Assembly (NCBI GenBank): GCA_027310605.1
Contig: DAIDAN010000017.1
Coordinates: forward strand, 1-11,252
Origin: Candidatus Aenigmatarchaeota archaeon
Lineage (GTDB): Archaea > Aenigmatarchaeota > Aenigmatarchaeia > Aenigmatarchaeales > DAIDAN01
Reading direction: 5' to 3'
DNA: 11,252 nt
A program made the translations under genes and the position numbers. Within the stretch, counting starts at the first letter, position 1. Each line of letters starts with the position of its first letter. The notes under the pieces were generated by a model. The model saw only the letters and a program-made list of their open reading frames with translations. It was not told the DNA's origin and searched no databases. Below are positions 5,395-10,938 of the stretch, one piece after another.

Positions 5395-7884
5395 AATCTA
5401 ATCAAGTCAATCGATTTCAGGCTGCTGTCGCCGGAGATGATAAGGAAGATGGCGTCAATCGAGATAACAAAGGCGGAGCTCTACGACAACGACGGCTACC
5501 CGATTGAAGGCGGCGTGATGGACACGCACCTCGGCGTGATAGACCCGGGGATGAGATGCAGGACTTGCGGCGGGACCGCGGGGAACTGCATCGGGCACTT
5601 CGGCTATATCGAGCTCGTGAAGCCGATAATCCATGTGCTTTTCGCGAAGCACATCTACAAGATTCTGAAGATGGCATGCTTCGAGTGCGGGCGCATAAGC
5701 GCCGAGAAGAAAGCCGCGAAGGCGAAGTGCCCGCACTGCGGCGCCGAGAAGAAGGCGCTGAAGTTCGAAAAGCCGACCTCATTCTTCAGCAACGGGAAGC
5801 TGATGACGCAGACCGAAATCAGGGGTATTCTCGAGAAAATTCCGGACGAGGATTTGCATTCCGCGGGAATAATGGGAGGCAGGCCCGAGTGGCTCGCGCT
5901 CACGATAATGCCGGTGCCGCCTGTCACTGTGCGCCCCTCGATAACGCTCGAGTCCGGGGACAGGAGCGAGGACGATCTCACGCACAAGCTTGTGGACATA
6001 ATAAGGATAAACCAAATCCTGAAAGAAAACCTTCTCATAGGCGCGCCCGATTTCATAATAGAGGACTTGTGGGAGCTGCTGCAGTACCATATCTCAACTT
6101 TCTATGACAACGAGCTTCCTGGAATTCCGCAAGCGCGCCATCGGTCAGGAAGACCGTTAAAAACTCTTGCGCAACGCCTGAAGACGAAGGACGGAAGGTT
6201 CAGGCAGAACCTCACGGGAAAGAGGGTGAACTTCTCCGCGAGAACCGTGATCTCGCCTGACCCGAGCATAAGCATAAGCGAGGTTGGGGTGCCGATAGCG
6301 GTCGCCAGGGAGCTTACCGTGCCGGAGGCTGTGAAGACTGATAACATAGCGCAGCTCCGTTCGCTGGTGAAGAGCGGCTCCGGCTGGCCTGGCGCGAACT
6401 ATGTGATAAGGCCCGACGGAAGAAAGAAAAAAATCACAGCGGAAAACGCTGAGGAAATATCGAAAGAGTTGGCGGAAGGCTACACCGTTGAAAGGCACCT
6501 GGTAAACGGCGACATAGTGATGTTCAACAGGCAGCCCTCGCTGCACAGGATGAGCATAATGGGGCACCGCGTGCGCATCACCCCTTGGAGGACTTTCACG
6601 CTGAATGTGTGCGTCTGCCATCCTTACAACGCGGACTTCGACGGGGACGAGATGAACCTGCACGCGCTCCAGACAGAGGAAGCCCGCTCCGAGGCTGAGT
6701 TGCTGATGGAAGTGCAGAGGCATATCCGCTCCCCGCGCTTCGGCGGGCCGATAATCGGCTGCGAGCAAGACCATATCTCTGGCTCGTACATGCTCACGAG
6801 GCGCGGCAACGAGCTTTCGCGCGGGGAGGCGTTCTCTCTCCTGTGCGAGATTGGGATGCGCCCGGGAAAGGATTTCACGCTCCCAAAGAAAAAATACACG
6901 GGCAAGGAAGTTTTCTCTTTCCTCCTGCCGAAAGGATTGAACATAGAGTTCAAGGCAAAGGCTTTCAGGAACTGCAAAAAATGTTTGGACGGGGATTGCG
7001 AGCATGACGCTTATGTGATAATAAAGGACGGGGAGCTGAAAGCGGGCGTGATAGACACGAAAGCGATTGGAAACGAGAACGGGAAGCTTATCGACTTGAT
7101 TGAAAAGAGCTACGGCGCTGAGGAGGCGCACAAATTCATAGACAGGGTCTCGCTCATCGGGATAAAATATCTGCAGCGCACCGGCTTCTCCTTCGGGCTC
7201 GACGATGTTGACATAACTGACGGCGCGCAGGATTCCATAAACAGGAACATAGAAAAAATAAAGGCGGAAGTCAACGGACTGATAGGGAGCGCCGCGACCG
7301 GCGGGATAGAAATCCTGCCCGGAAGGTCTTTGCAGGAGAGCCTTGAGGCGCAGATAATCAGGCTTCTCACGAAGGCTATGGATGCTGCCGAGGACATCGT
7401 TTCAAAGGACATGAAAACGAACTGCGGGCTGATAATGGCGCTTTCCGGGGCGAGAGGGGGGATGGCGCACCTGCTGCAGATGGCTGGCGTAGTCGGTCAG
7501 GAGAAGATTCTCGGCGAGCGCATCCACCGCGGTTACAGGAACCGCACGCTCTCGCTGTTCTCGCAGGGCGAGCTTTCGCCGGAGGCGCACGGCTTTGTCA
7601 CGAACAGCTACAAGAAGGGGCTGAATGTGTTCGAGTTTTTCTTCACCTCCATGTCCGGCCGCGAGAACCTGATGGACAAGTCGCTGAAGACCAAGATCTC
7701 CGGATACATGGAGCGCAGGCTGATGAACGCGTTGCAGGACTTGAAGCTCGAGTACGACTACACAATCCGCGACAACAGGAAGATGGTGGTGCAGTTCGTG
7801 CCAGGCGAGGACTGCATAGACCCCGCGAAGTCGGACTGGGGCGTGCTTGATGTCCGCAATATTGTGAGGAGCGTGATTAAATGA
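5392..7884 (+). CDS. rpoA1: DNA-directed RNA polymerase subunit A' (N-terminal part of beta' homologue)
   Basis: Largest catalytic subunit, N-terminal half, 830 residues, slightly short for archaeal A'. Landmarks: clamp start FRLLSPEMIRKM; zinc site C56-x2-C59-x6-C66-x2-H69; second zinc site C96-x2-C99 / C113-x2-C116; lid/rudder region GRPLKTLAQRLK and GKRVNFSARTVISPDP; catalytic NADFDGDEMNLH with Asp415, 417 and 419 that bind the two Mg ions; and an extra Cys/His cluster CKKCLDGDCEH about residue 525-535. It ends just after the bridge helix, as expected for the archaeal A'/A'' split. The bridge-helix segment (about 751-777) reads TSMSGRENLMDKSLKTKISGYMERRL, where most RNA polymerases have H-A-M-G-G-R-E-G-L and D-T-A-[VL]-[KR]-T-A-x-[ST]-G-Y; Lys replaces Thr at 763 and Ala at 768. 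Start chosen at ATG 5392 by homology and the GTGATG element. The stop codon is the first three bases of a 28-bp palindrome. Confidence 0.97.
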   Translation: MNLIKSIDFRLLSPEMIRKMASIEITKAELYDNDGYPIEGGVMDTHLGVIDPGMRCRTCGGTAGNCIGHFGYIELVKPIIHVLFAKHIYKILKMACFECGRISAEKKAAKAKCPHCGAEKKALKFEKPTSFFSNGKLMTQTEIRGILEKIPDEDLHSAGIMGGRPEWLALTIMPVPPVTVRPSITLESGDRSEDDLTHKLVDIIRINQILKENLLIGAPDFIIEDLWELLQYHISTFYDNELPGIPQARHRSGRPLKTLAQRLKTKDGRFRQNLTGKRVNFSARTVISPDPSISISEVGVPIAVARELTVPEAVKTDNIAQLRSLVKSGSGWPGANYVIRPDGRKKKITAENAEEISKELAEGYTVERHLVNGDIVMFNRQPSLHRMSIMGHRVRITPWRTFTLNVCVCHPYNADFDGDEMNLHALQTEEARSEAELLMEVQRHIRSPRFGGPIIGCEQDHISGSYMLTRRGNELSRGEAFSLLCEIGMRPGKDFTLPKKKYTGKEVFSFLLPKGLNIEFKAKAFRNCKKCLDGDCEHDAYVIIKDGELKAGVIDTKAIGNENGKLIDLIEKSYGAEEAHKFIDRVSLIGIKYLQRTGFSFGLDDVDITDGAQDSINRNIEKIKAEVNGLIGSAATGGIEILPGRSLQESLEAQIIRLLTKAMDAAEDIVSKDMKTNCGLIMALSGARGGMAHLLQMAGVVGQEKILGERIHRGYRNRTLSLFSQGELSPEAHGFVTNSYKKGLNVFEFFFTSMSGRENLMDKSLKTKISGYMERRLMNALQDLKLEYDYTIRDNRKMVVQFVPGEDCIDPAKSDWGVLDVRNIVRSVIK

Positions 7885-7909
7885 GGTTTTTCTCGCGAGA
7901 AAAACCTCA
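7882..7909 (+). terminator. 28-bp perfect palindrome overlapping the rpoA1 stop codon
   Basis: TGAGGTTTTTCTCG (7882-7895) is followed without a spacer by its exact reverse complement (7896-7909). The TGA stop of rpoA1 is the first triplet. In RNA this gives a 12-bp stem with a CGCG loop; as DNA it is a two-fold symmetric site. It could act as a processing or termination hairpin, or as a binding site for a dimeric protein. No long T-run follows the stem, so a bacterial-type terminator is unlikely. Confidence 0.6.
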
Positions 7910-8315
7910 AGCAAAAAGAGGCATATTGAAAAATATTATGAATGGAAAACAGAAAAAAAATGCACGACTAAAAAATCGATAATTAAAAATTAATCGGCGT
8001 AAGTCAGACTCAACGATATTGAAAATAAAGGCGGCGAAACGAATGATGAAGAATATTTTAATCGGCTCGCGATAATCCACAAGGACGGAAACGTCCTGAT
8101 AGGCGCGAGGAAGGAGAAGGATGAGTTTGTCGAGCACTTGTCTTGGGTTTTTCCGGGCGGAAGATTTGAAAGCCTTGACTTGGAAAGCGAAATAAAAAAA
8201 ACAATACGAATCAAACAGAAAAAAATCTATTGCGAATGAAACAAAAAACGGCTGAATTGCGCACAAAAAAATCAAACCAGCGTAAATCAAGCTGAATCGT
8301 AATGGTGTGAATCTT
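7885..8315 (+). other. 431-bp rpoA1-rpoA2 gap: palindrome, Nudix remnant, repeat copies
   Basis: After the palindrome comes about 90 bases of A-rich sequence, then a Nudix hydrolase remnant in an open frame at 8003-8239, then intergenic repeat sequence: an A-rich block 8216-8273 alignable to 5103-5187 and 9518-9582, and a repeat core at 8264-8304 ending GTAATGG at the rpoA2 Shine-Dalgarno element. Confidence 0.6.
8003..8239 (+). pseudogene. Truncated Nudix hydrolase remnant (no start codon, catalytic box broken)
   Basis: An open frame between TAA (8000-8002) and TGA (8237-8239) has no usable start codon at its beginning. Codons from about 8054 to 8200 translate to a clear Nudix-like segment: NRLAIIHKDGNVLIGARK, then LSWVFPGGRFESLDLESEIKK. 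W-V-F-P-G-G-R leads into the Nudix box (G-x5-E-x7-R-E-U-x-E-E-x-G-U), but the frame stops resembling Nudix where R-E-x-x-E-E should come and continues as TIRIKQKK in A-rich intergenic sequence. The N-terminal strand, the catalytic helix and the C-terminal half are therefore missing. The surviving codons are well preserved, so the loss may be recent. No product is expected unless an unusual start is used. Confidence 0.65.
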
Positions 8316-8318
8316 ATG
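8304..8318 (+). promoter_or_regulatory. GGTG Shine-Dalgarno deciding the rpoA2 start
   Basis: GGTGTGA (8304-8310) lies before ATG 8316, with the GGTG core 8 bases upstream. The in-frame GTG at 8307 is part of this element, so ATG 8316 is preferred. Confidence 0.5.
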
Positions 8319-9461
8319 ACCGACCTGAAGGACTTGAAGGGGGTGCTGCCGCCGAAAATAATCGAGGACGCGAAGAAGGCTTTCGCGGAGTTCAATCTTA
8401 CCGAAGGCCAGAAGCAGAAGGCGATTGAAAGGATTGTCGCGCTTTATAACAAATCCAAGTACGAGCCTGGCGAGGCAGTCGGCGTAGTGTCAGCGCAGAG
8501 CGTATCCGAGCCCGGCACGCAGATGACGATGCGCTCCTACCAGCTTGCCGGCACCGTGGAGATAAAGGTCACGCAGGGGCTGCCGAGGCTCATAGAAATT
8601 TTCGACGCGAGGAAGGAGCCGCTCACGCCGATGATGACAATCCGTTTGCAGAAGAGCTGGAACTCGAAGGAGAAGGCGAGGCAGATAGCGGACGAAATAA
8701 GGGAAACCAAGCTCGGCGATGTCGCGGAAAACGCGTTCGTGGACATACTCAACATGCATATCGAGTTCCTGTTCGATGACAAAAGACTGAAGCCGCGGGG
8801 GCTGAGCCTGGCGAAGATTTTCGAGGCGCTGAAGGAGACCAAGACTGCGGAAGTGAGGGCGAAGACTCGCAGCATAACAGTGAAGCCGAAGGCCGAGACC
8901 TCGATAAAGGACCTGCAGAAGGCAAAGACCAAGCTTCTTGAAACGCATATCAATGGGATAAAGGGGATATCCCAGACAATAATCTCGGAGGAGGAGAACG
9001 AGTGGGTGATAAAGACGCTCGGCACCAATCTCGAAAAAATACTTTCGCTTCAGGGCGTTGACGCTTCAAGGACCGCAACGAACGACATCCACGAGGTTGC
9101 AAAAGTGCTGGGGATAGAGGCTGCGCGCGCCGCGATCGTGAGGGAGGCGTCCGGAACGCTTGGCGGGCAGGGGCTGGATGTTGACATAAGGCACATCCTT
9201 CTCATTGCGGATGCGATGACGCTGAACGGGAGCATCAGCCCGATAGGGAGATACGGCATAGCGGGAGCGAAAGGCTCGCTGCTCGCGAGGGCGAACTTCG
9301 AGGAAACGATAAAGCACCTAACGAACGGCTCGCTCGCGGGGGAGACCGACAAGCTCGAGAGCATCGTGGAGAATGTGATGATAAACCAGGTCGCGCCCGC
9401 GGGAACGGGAATGTTCGATTTGGCTTTCAATCCCGCAAAAACCGAGAAGGCGAAGGAATAA
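8316..9461 (+). CDS. rpoA2: DNA-directed RNA polymerase subunit A'' (C-terminal part of beta' homologue)
   Basis: C-terminal half of the largest subunit, 381 residues, close to the family length. It carries the trigger loop, which closes over the incoming NTP, and part of the jaw and clamp base. Landmarks: YEPGEAVGVVSAQSVSEPGTQMTMR (trigger-loop N-terminal helix), GLPRLIEIFDARKEP, GVDASRTATNDIHEVAKVLGIEAARAAIVRE, DVDIRHILLIADAMTLNGSISPIGRYGIAGAKGSLLARANFEETIKHL and the C-terminal GETDKLESIVENVMINQVAPAGTGMFDL. The trigger loop reads Q69-M-T-M-R-S-Y-Q76-L-A-G, whereas nearly all multisubunit RNA polymerases have T-F-H; the histidine equivalent to RPB1 His1085 and E. coli beta' His936 is Gln76 (CAG at 8541-8543). 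The NTP-contacting Gln69 and the Arg73 equivalent are kept. The protein otherwise looks fully functional. It must pair with A' encoded upstream. Confidence 0.97.
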   Translation: MTDLKDLKGVLPPKIIEDAKKAFAEFNLTEGQKQKAIERIVALYNKSKYEPGEAVGVVSAQSVSEPGTQMTMRSYQLAGTVEIKVTQGLPRLIEIFDARKEPLTPMMTIRLQKSWNSKEKARQIADEIRETKLGDVAENAFVDILNMHIEFLFDDKRLKPRGLSLAKIFEALKETKTAEVRAKTRSITVKPKAETSIKDLQKAKTKLLETHINGIKGISQTIISEEENEWVIKTLGTNLEKILSLQGVDASRTATNDIHEVAKVLGIEAARAAIVREASGTLGGQGLDVDIRHILLIADAMTLNGSISPIGRYGIAGAKGSLLARANFEETIKHLTNGSLAGETDKLESIVENVMINQVAPAGTGMFDLAFNPAKTEKAKE

Positions 9462-9780
9462 AAACATAAAGAACAAACAAGCCTGATAAAATATTGAAAG
9501 CAATAAAACCATTGAAAAGAAAAAATCGATATGCGATGAAACAAAAAATAAACGACGCCTGAAAAAGCGCACTGAAAAATCCAAATAACGAAAAATCAAT
9601 CCAGAGTATCTGAATTCAAACCGTAATGGAAAAACAAAAACTACAACGAATTTGACGCAATAAAAAAAATCAGATTGGCGTATCCGAAATCAATCCATAA
9701 TGAAATGGAAAAATAAAACCGATACGATTCGTAATAAAAAAAATTCAGACACAAAAATAAATTTGCGTTTCGTGATGCTT
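9462..9780 (+). repeat. 319-bp rpoA2-rpl30e gap filled with degenerate intergenic repeats
   Basis: No gene is seen. The gap holds an A-rich block with ATGCGATGAAAC at 9518-9582 (alignable to 5103-5187 and 8216-8271) and two of the clearest repeat cores: 9591-9629 (CCAGAGTATC, then GAATTCAAACCGTAATGG) and 9664-9706 (ATTGGCGTATCC, then GAAATCAATCCATAATG). Further A-rich sequence leads to the L30e Shine-Dalgarno element. The ATG at 9700, in frame with L30e, is the end of the second core and not a likely start. No U-rich terminator is visible after the rpoA2 stop. Confidence 0.65.
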
Positions 9781-9783
9781 ATG
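9772..9783 (+). promoter_or_regulatory. Shine-Dalgarno GTGATG fixing the rpl30e start
   Basis: GTGATG (9772-9777), CTT, then ATG 9781: the same register as at rpoA1. It excludes ATG 9700 and makes the long N-terminal extension encoded from there unlikely. Confidence 0.55.
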
Positions 9784-10110
9784 CCAGGAAAAAAATCCGA
9801 GACAGGAAAGGGCGAATCCTCGGGGATGAATCCGCAGCTTGAGGTGCTGAAGGCGGCGCTCGCCAAAAACAGCGTCCTGCTCGGAAGCCGCTCCGTGCTG
9901 AAGGCGCTGAAAACGGGAAACCCGAAAATCGTTTTCATGGCCTCGAACTGTCCTGAACGGATAAAAGGCGACATCGCAAGCTCCGCGAAAATCTCCGGCG
10001 CGGCATTGGAAAGATTCGAGGGAACCGCGAAGCAGCTGGGCATCTTCTGCGGAAAGCCCTTCGCAGTCGCGAGCCTTGCGGTGATGCAGGAGAAAAAGAA
10101 AAACGCTTAA
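9781..10110 (+). CDS. rpl30e: 50S ribosomal protein L30e (eL30)
   Basis: Ribosomal protein of the L7Ae/L30e family, found in archaea and eukaryotes, 109 residues from ATG 9781. Family features are visible: MNPQLEVLKAALAKNSVLLGSRSVLKALKTGNPKIVFMASNCPERIKGDI, where A-S-N-C-P is the RNA-binding signature, then FEGTAKQLGIFCGKPFAVASLAV. The first 15 residues (MPGKKSETGKGESSG) are a short extension; translation could instead start at M16, but GTGATG at 9772-9777 supports ATG 9781. Its place between rpoA2 and nusA is the conserved archaeal position. The stop codon is embedded in a 10-bp palindrome (10104-10113, CGCTTAAGCG). Confidence 0.95.
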   Translation: MPGKKSETGKGESSGMNPQLEVLKAALAKNSVLLGSRSVLKALKTGNPKIVFMASNCPERIKGDIASSAKISGAALERFEGTAKQLGIFCGKPFAVASLAVMQEKKKNA

Positions 10111-10187
10111 GCGAAAAAGAAAATTTCGTATTAACATTAATCCGAAATTAAAAAACAGATTTTTTCAAAAAATGTTGCGTGTTGGAG

Positions 10188-10379
10188 ATGGAGACCGCGA
10201 ATTTGAAATGCCCGAAGTGCGGGTTTGTCCAAGAGGTGGAGATTCCGCGGAACGCATGCCTTGCGTTCCACAAATGCGGAAGATGCGGGCAGACGATTTC
10301 AACGCCGAAAGGATTCTGCTGCGTTATCTGCGCGTATTCGGACAAGAAGTGCCCGACGAGCGCCTTGCAAAATTTATGA
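10188..10379 (+). CDS. Small Cys-rich protein resembling the GDCCVxC family
   Basis: 63 residues with nine cysteines: C8-x2-C11, C24, C30-x2-C33, C44-C45-x2-C48 and C55. The layout (C-P-x-C-G near the start, then I-P-x-x-A-C-x-x-F-x-x-C-x-x-C, G-x-C-C-V-x-C-x-Y, and a final C-P) matches small proteins known as GDCCVxC-domain (seleno)proteins. The signature here is GFCCVIC, with Cys and no in-frame UGA. The family's biochemical role is not established; metal binding or thiol redox chemistry is an inference from the cysteine pattern. ATG 10188 is chosen because a GTG at 10179 lies 9 bases upstream in the same register as the other starts; GTG 10179 and TTG 10182 are in-frame alternatives. It ends 10 bases before nusA and is therefore likely co-transcribed with it, and its position inside the RNAP cluster is unusual. 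Confidence 0.75.
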   Translation: METANLKCPKCGFVQEVEIPRNACLAFHKCGRCGQTISTPKGFCCVICAYSDKKCPTSALQNL

Positions 10380-10389
10380 AGCGATTTTT

Positions 10390-10797
10390 ATGCGGCAGTT
10401 CGACAACGACTCGATACAGCTTATATCATCGTTCGAGAGGTTGACGCGCGGCCGCGTGCGCGACTGCCTGAAGGCTGAGGTCGAAGGGGAGCCTGTCGTG
10501 TTTTTCCTTATTGGCGCGGGCGGAATGGGAAAGGCAATCGGCAGGGACGGCTCCAACATCAGGAACGCGGAGGACGCGATAGGCTGCAGGATAAAGGTTT
10601 TTGAATATTCGGAGAACGAGGCGGAGCTCGTGAAGAATCTCGTGCCTCAGGCGAAGGGCGTGAGCGTGAAGGACGGTGTTGCCGTGATAAAGGCTGCAAA
10701 GCGCGGCGCAGTCATCGGGAAGAACGGCTCGAACATAAAAATATTGAAGCAGATTCTCGCGCGCAATTCCTCGATAAGGGAGATTGAAGTGCGATGA
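10390..10797 (+). CDS. nusA: Transcription elongation/termination factor NusA, archaeal two-KH form
   Basis: 135 residues, consisting only of two KH RNA-binding domains, as in archaeal NusA; the bacterial N-terminal and S1 domains are absent. KH1 has the loop G-R-D-G in IGRDGSNIRNAEDAIGCRIKVFE and KH2 has G-K-N-G in VIGKNGSNIKILKQIL. The start at ATG 10390 follows the upstream stop by 10 bases. Its ribosome site is weak (GAAGCGAT at 10378-10385), but it sits in the same register as at rpoA1. The protein binds nascent RNA near the polymerase; details in archaea are less known. In many archaea rps12 and rps7 come next, but here the cluster ends and a convergent gene follows. Confidence 0.93.
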   Translation: MRQFDNDSIQLISSFERLTRGRVRDCLKAEVEGEPVVFFLIGAGGMGKAIGRDGSNIRNAEDAIGCRIKVFEYSENEAELVKNLVPQAKGVSVKDGVAVIKAAKRGAVIGKNGSNIKILKQILARNSSIREIEVR

Positions 10798-10938
10798 CGG
10801 CATTACGGTTGAGTTTATTGGGATGCTGATTAAATTATGCTCGAAAAACGGCGTTCTTACAAATCAATCCATATCGATATTCAACCGGTATTGAAAATCG
10901 ACTCGTAATGAAAATTATAATACAATGAGATTCGTAAA
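10798..10938. other. Convergent gap between nusA and the M50 gene, with repeat copy
   Basis: 141 bases. It has no obvious U-rich terminator for nusA. It contains a well preserved copy of the intergenic repeat at 10850-10894 and a second weak core near 10900-10935 (CGACTCGTAATGAAAATTATAAT). Because both neighbouring genes end here, the repeat cannot be an upstream element for either one. Confidence 0.55.
10850..10894 (+). repeat. Dispersed intergenic repeat copy (partner of 830-873)
   Basis: Shares with 830-873 the ordered blocks GGCG, CAAATCAA, CATATCGAT, TTCAA and GTA, with mostly transition differences. It also shares AAATCAATCCATAT with 5071-5084. Confidence 0.65.

Noticed and set aside
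6157..7131. 324-residue open frame on the minus strand inside rpoA1
   Set aside because: Antisense to the catalytic region of RpoA1 with low-complexity composition; the sense strand explains every base.
7907..8395. 162-residue minus-strand frame across the rpoA1-rpoA2 gap
   Set aside because: Its Phe/Ile/Leu-rich content is the reverse reading of A-rich repeats; the + strand Nudix similarity is far more specific.
9700..9780. N-terminal extension of L30e from ATG 9700
   Set aside because: The stretch is A-rich repeat sequence coding for Lys/Asn/Thr-rich residues absent from the family, and GTGATG supports ATG 9781.
10188..10379. Possible selenoprotein
   Set aside because: Some GDCCVxC family members use selenocysteine, but all key positions here are TGC or TGT (Cys) and there is no in-frame TGA before the stop.
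10172..10444. 90-residue + frame overlapping the Cys-rich gene and nusA
   Set aside because: It overlaps two genes with clear family signatures in other frames and has no motif itself.
545..10938. CRISPR array suggested by recurring AAATCAATCC motifs
   Set aside because: Copies are degenerate, spaced by hundreds to thousands of bases, interrupted by genes and lack spacers of constant length; no cas gene is present.
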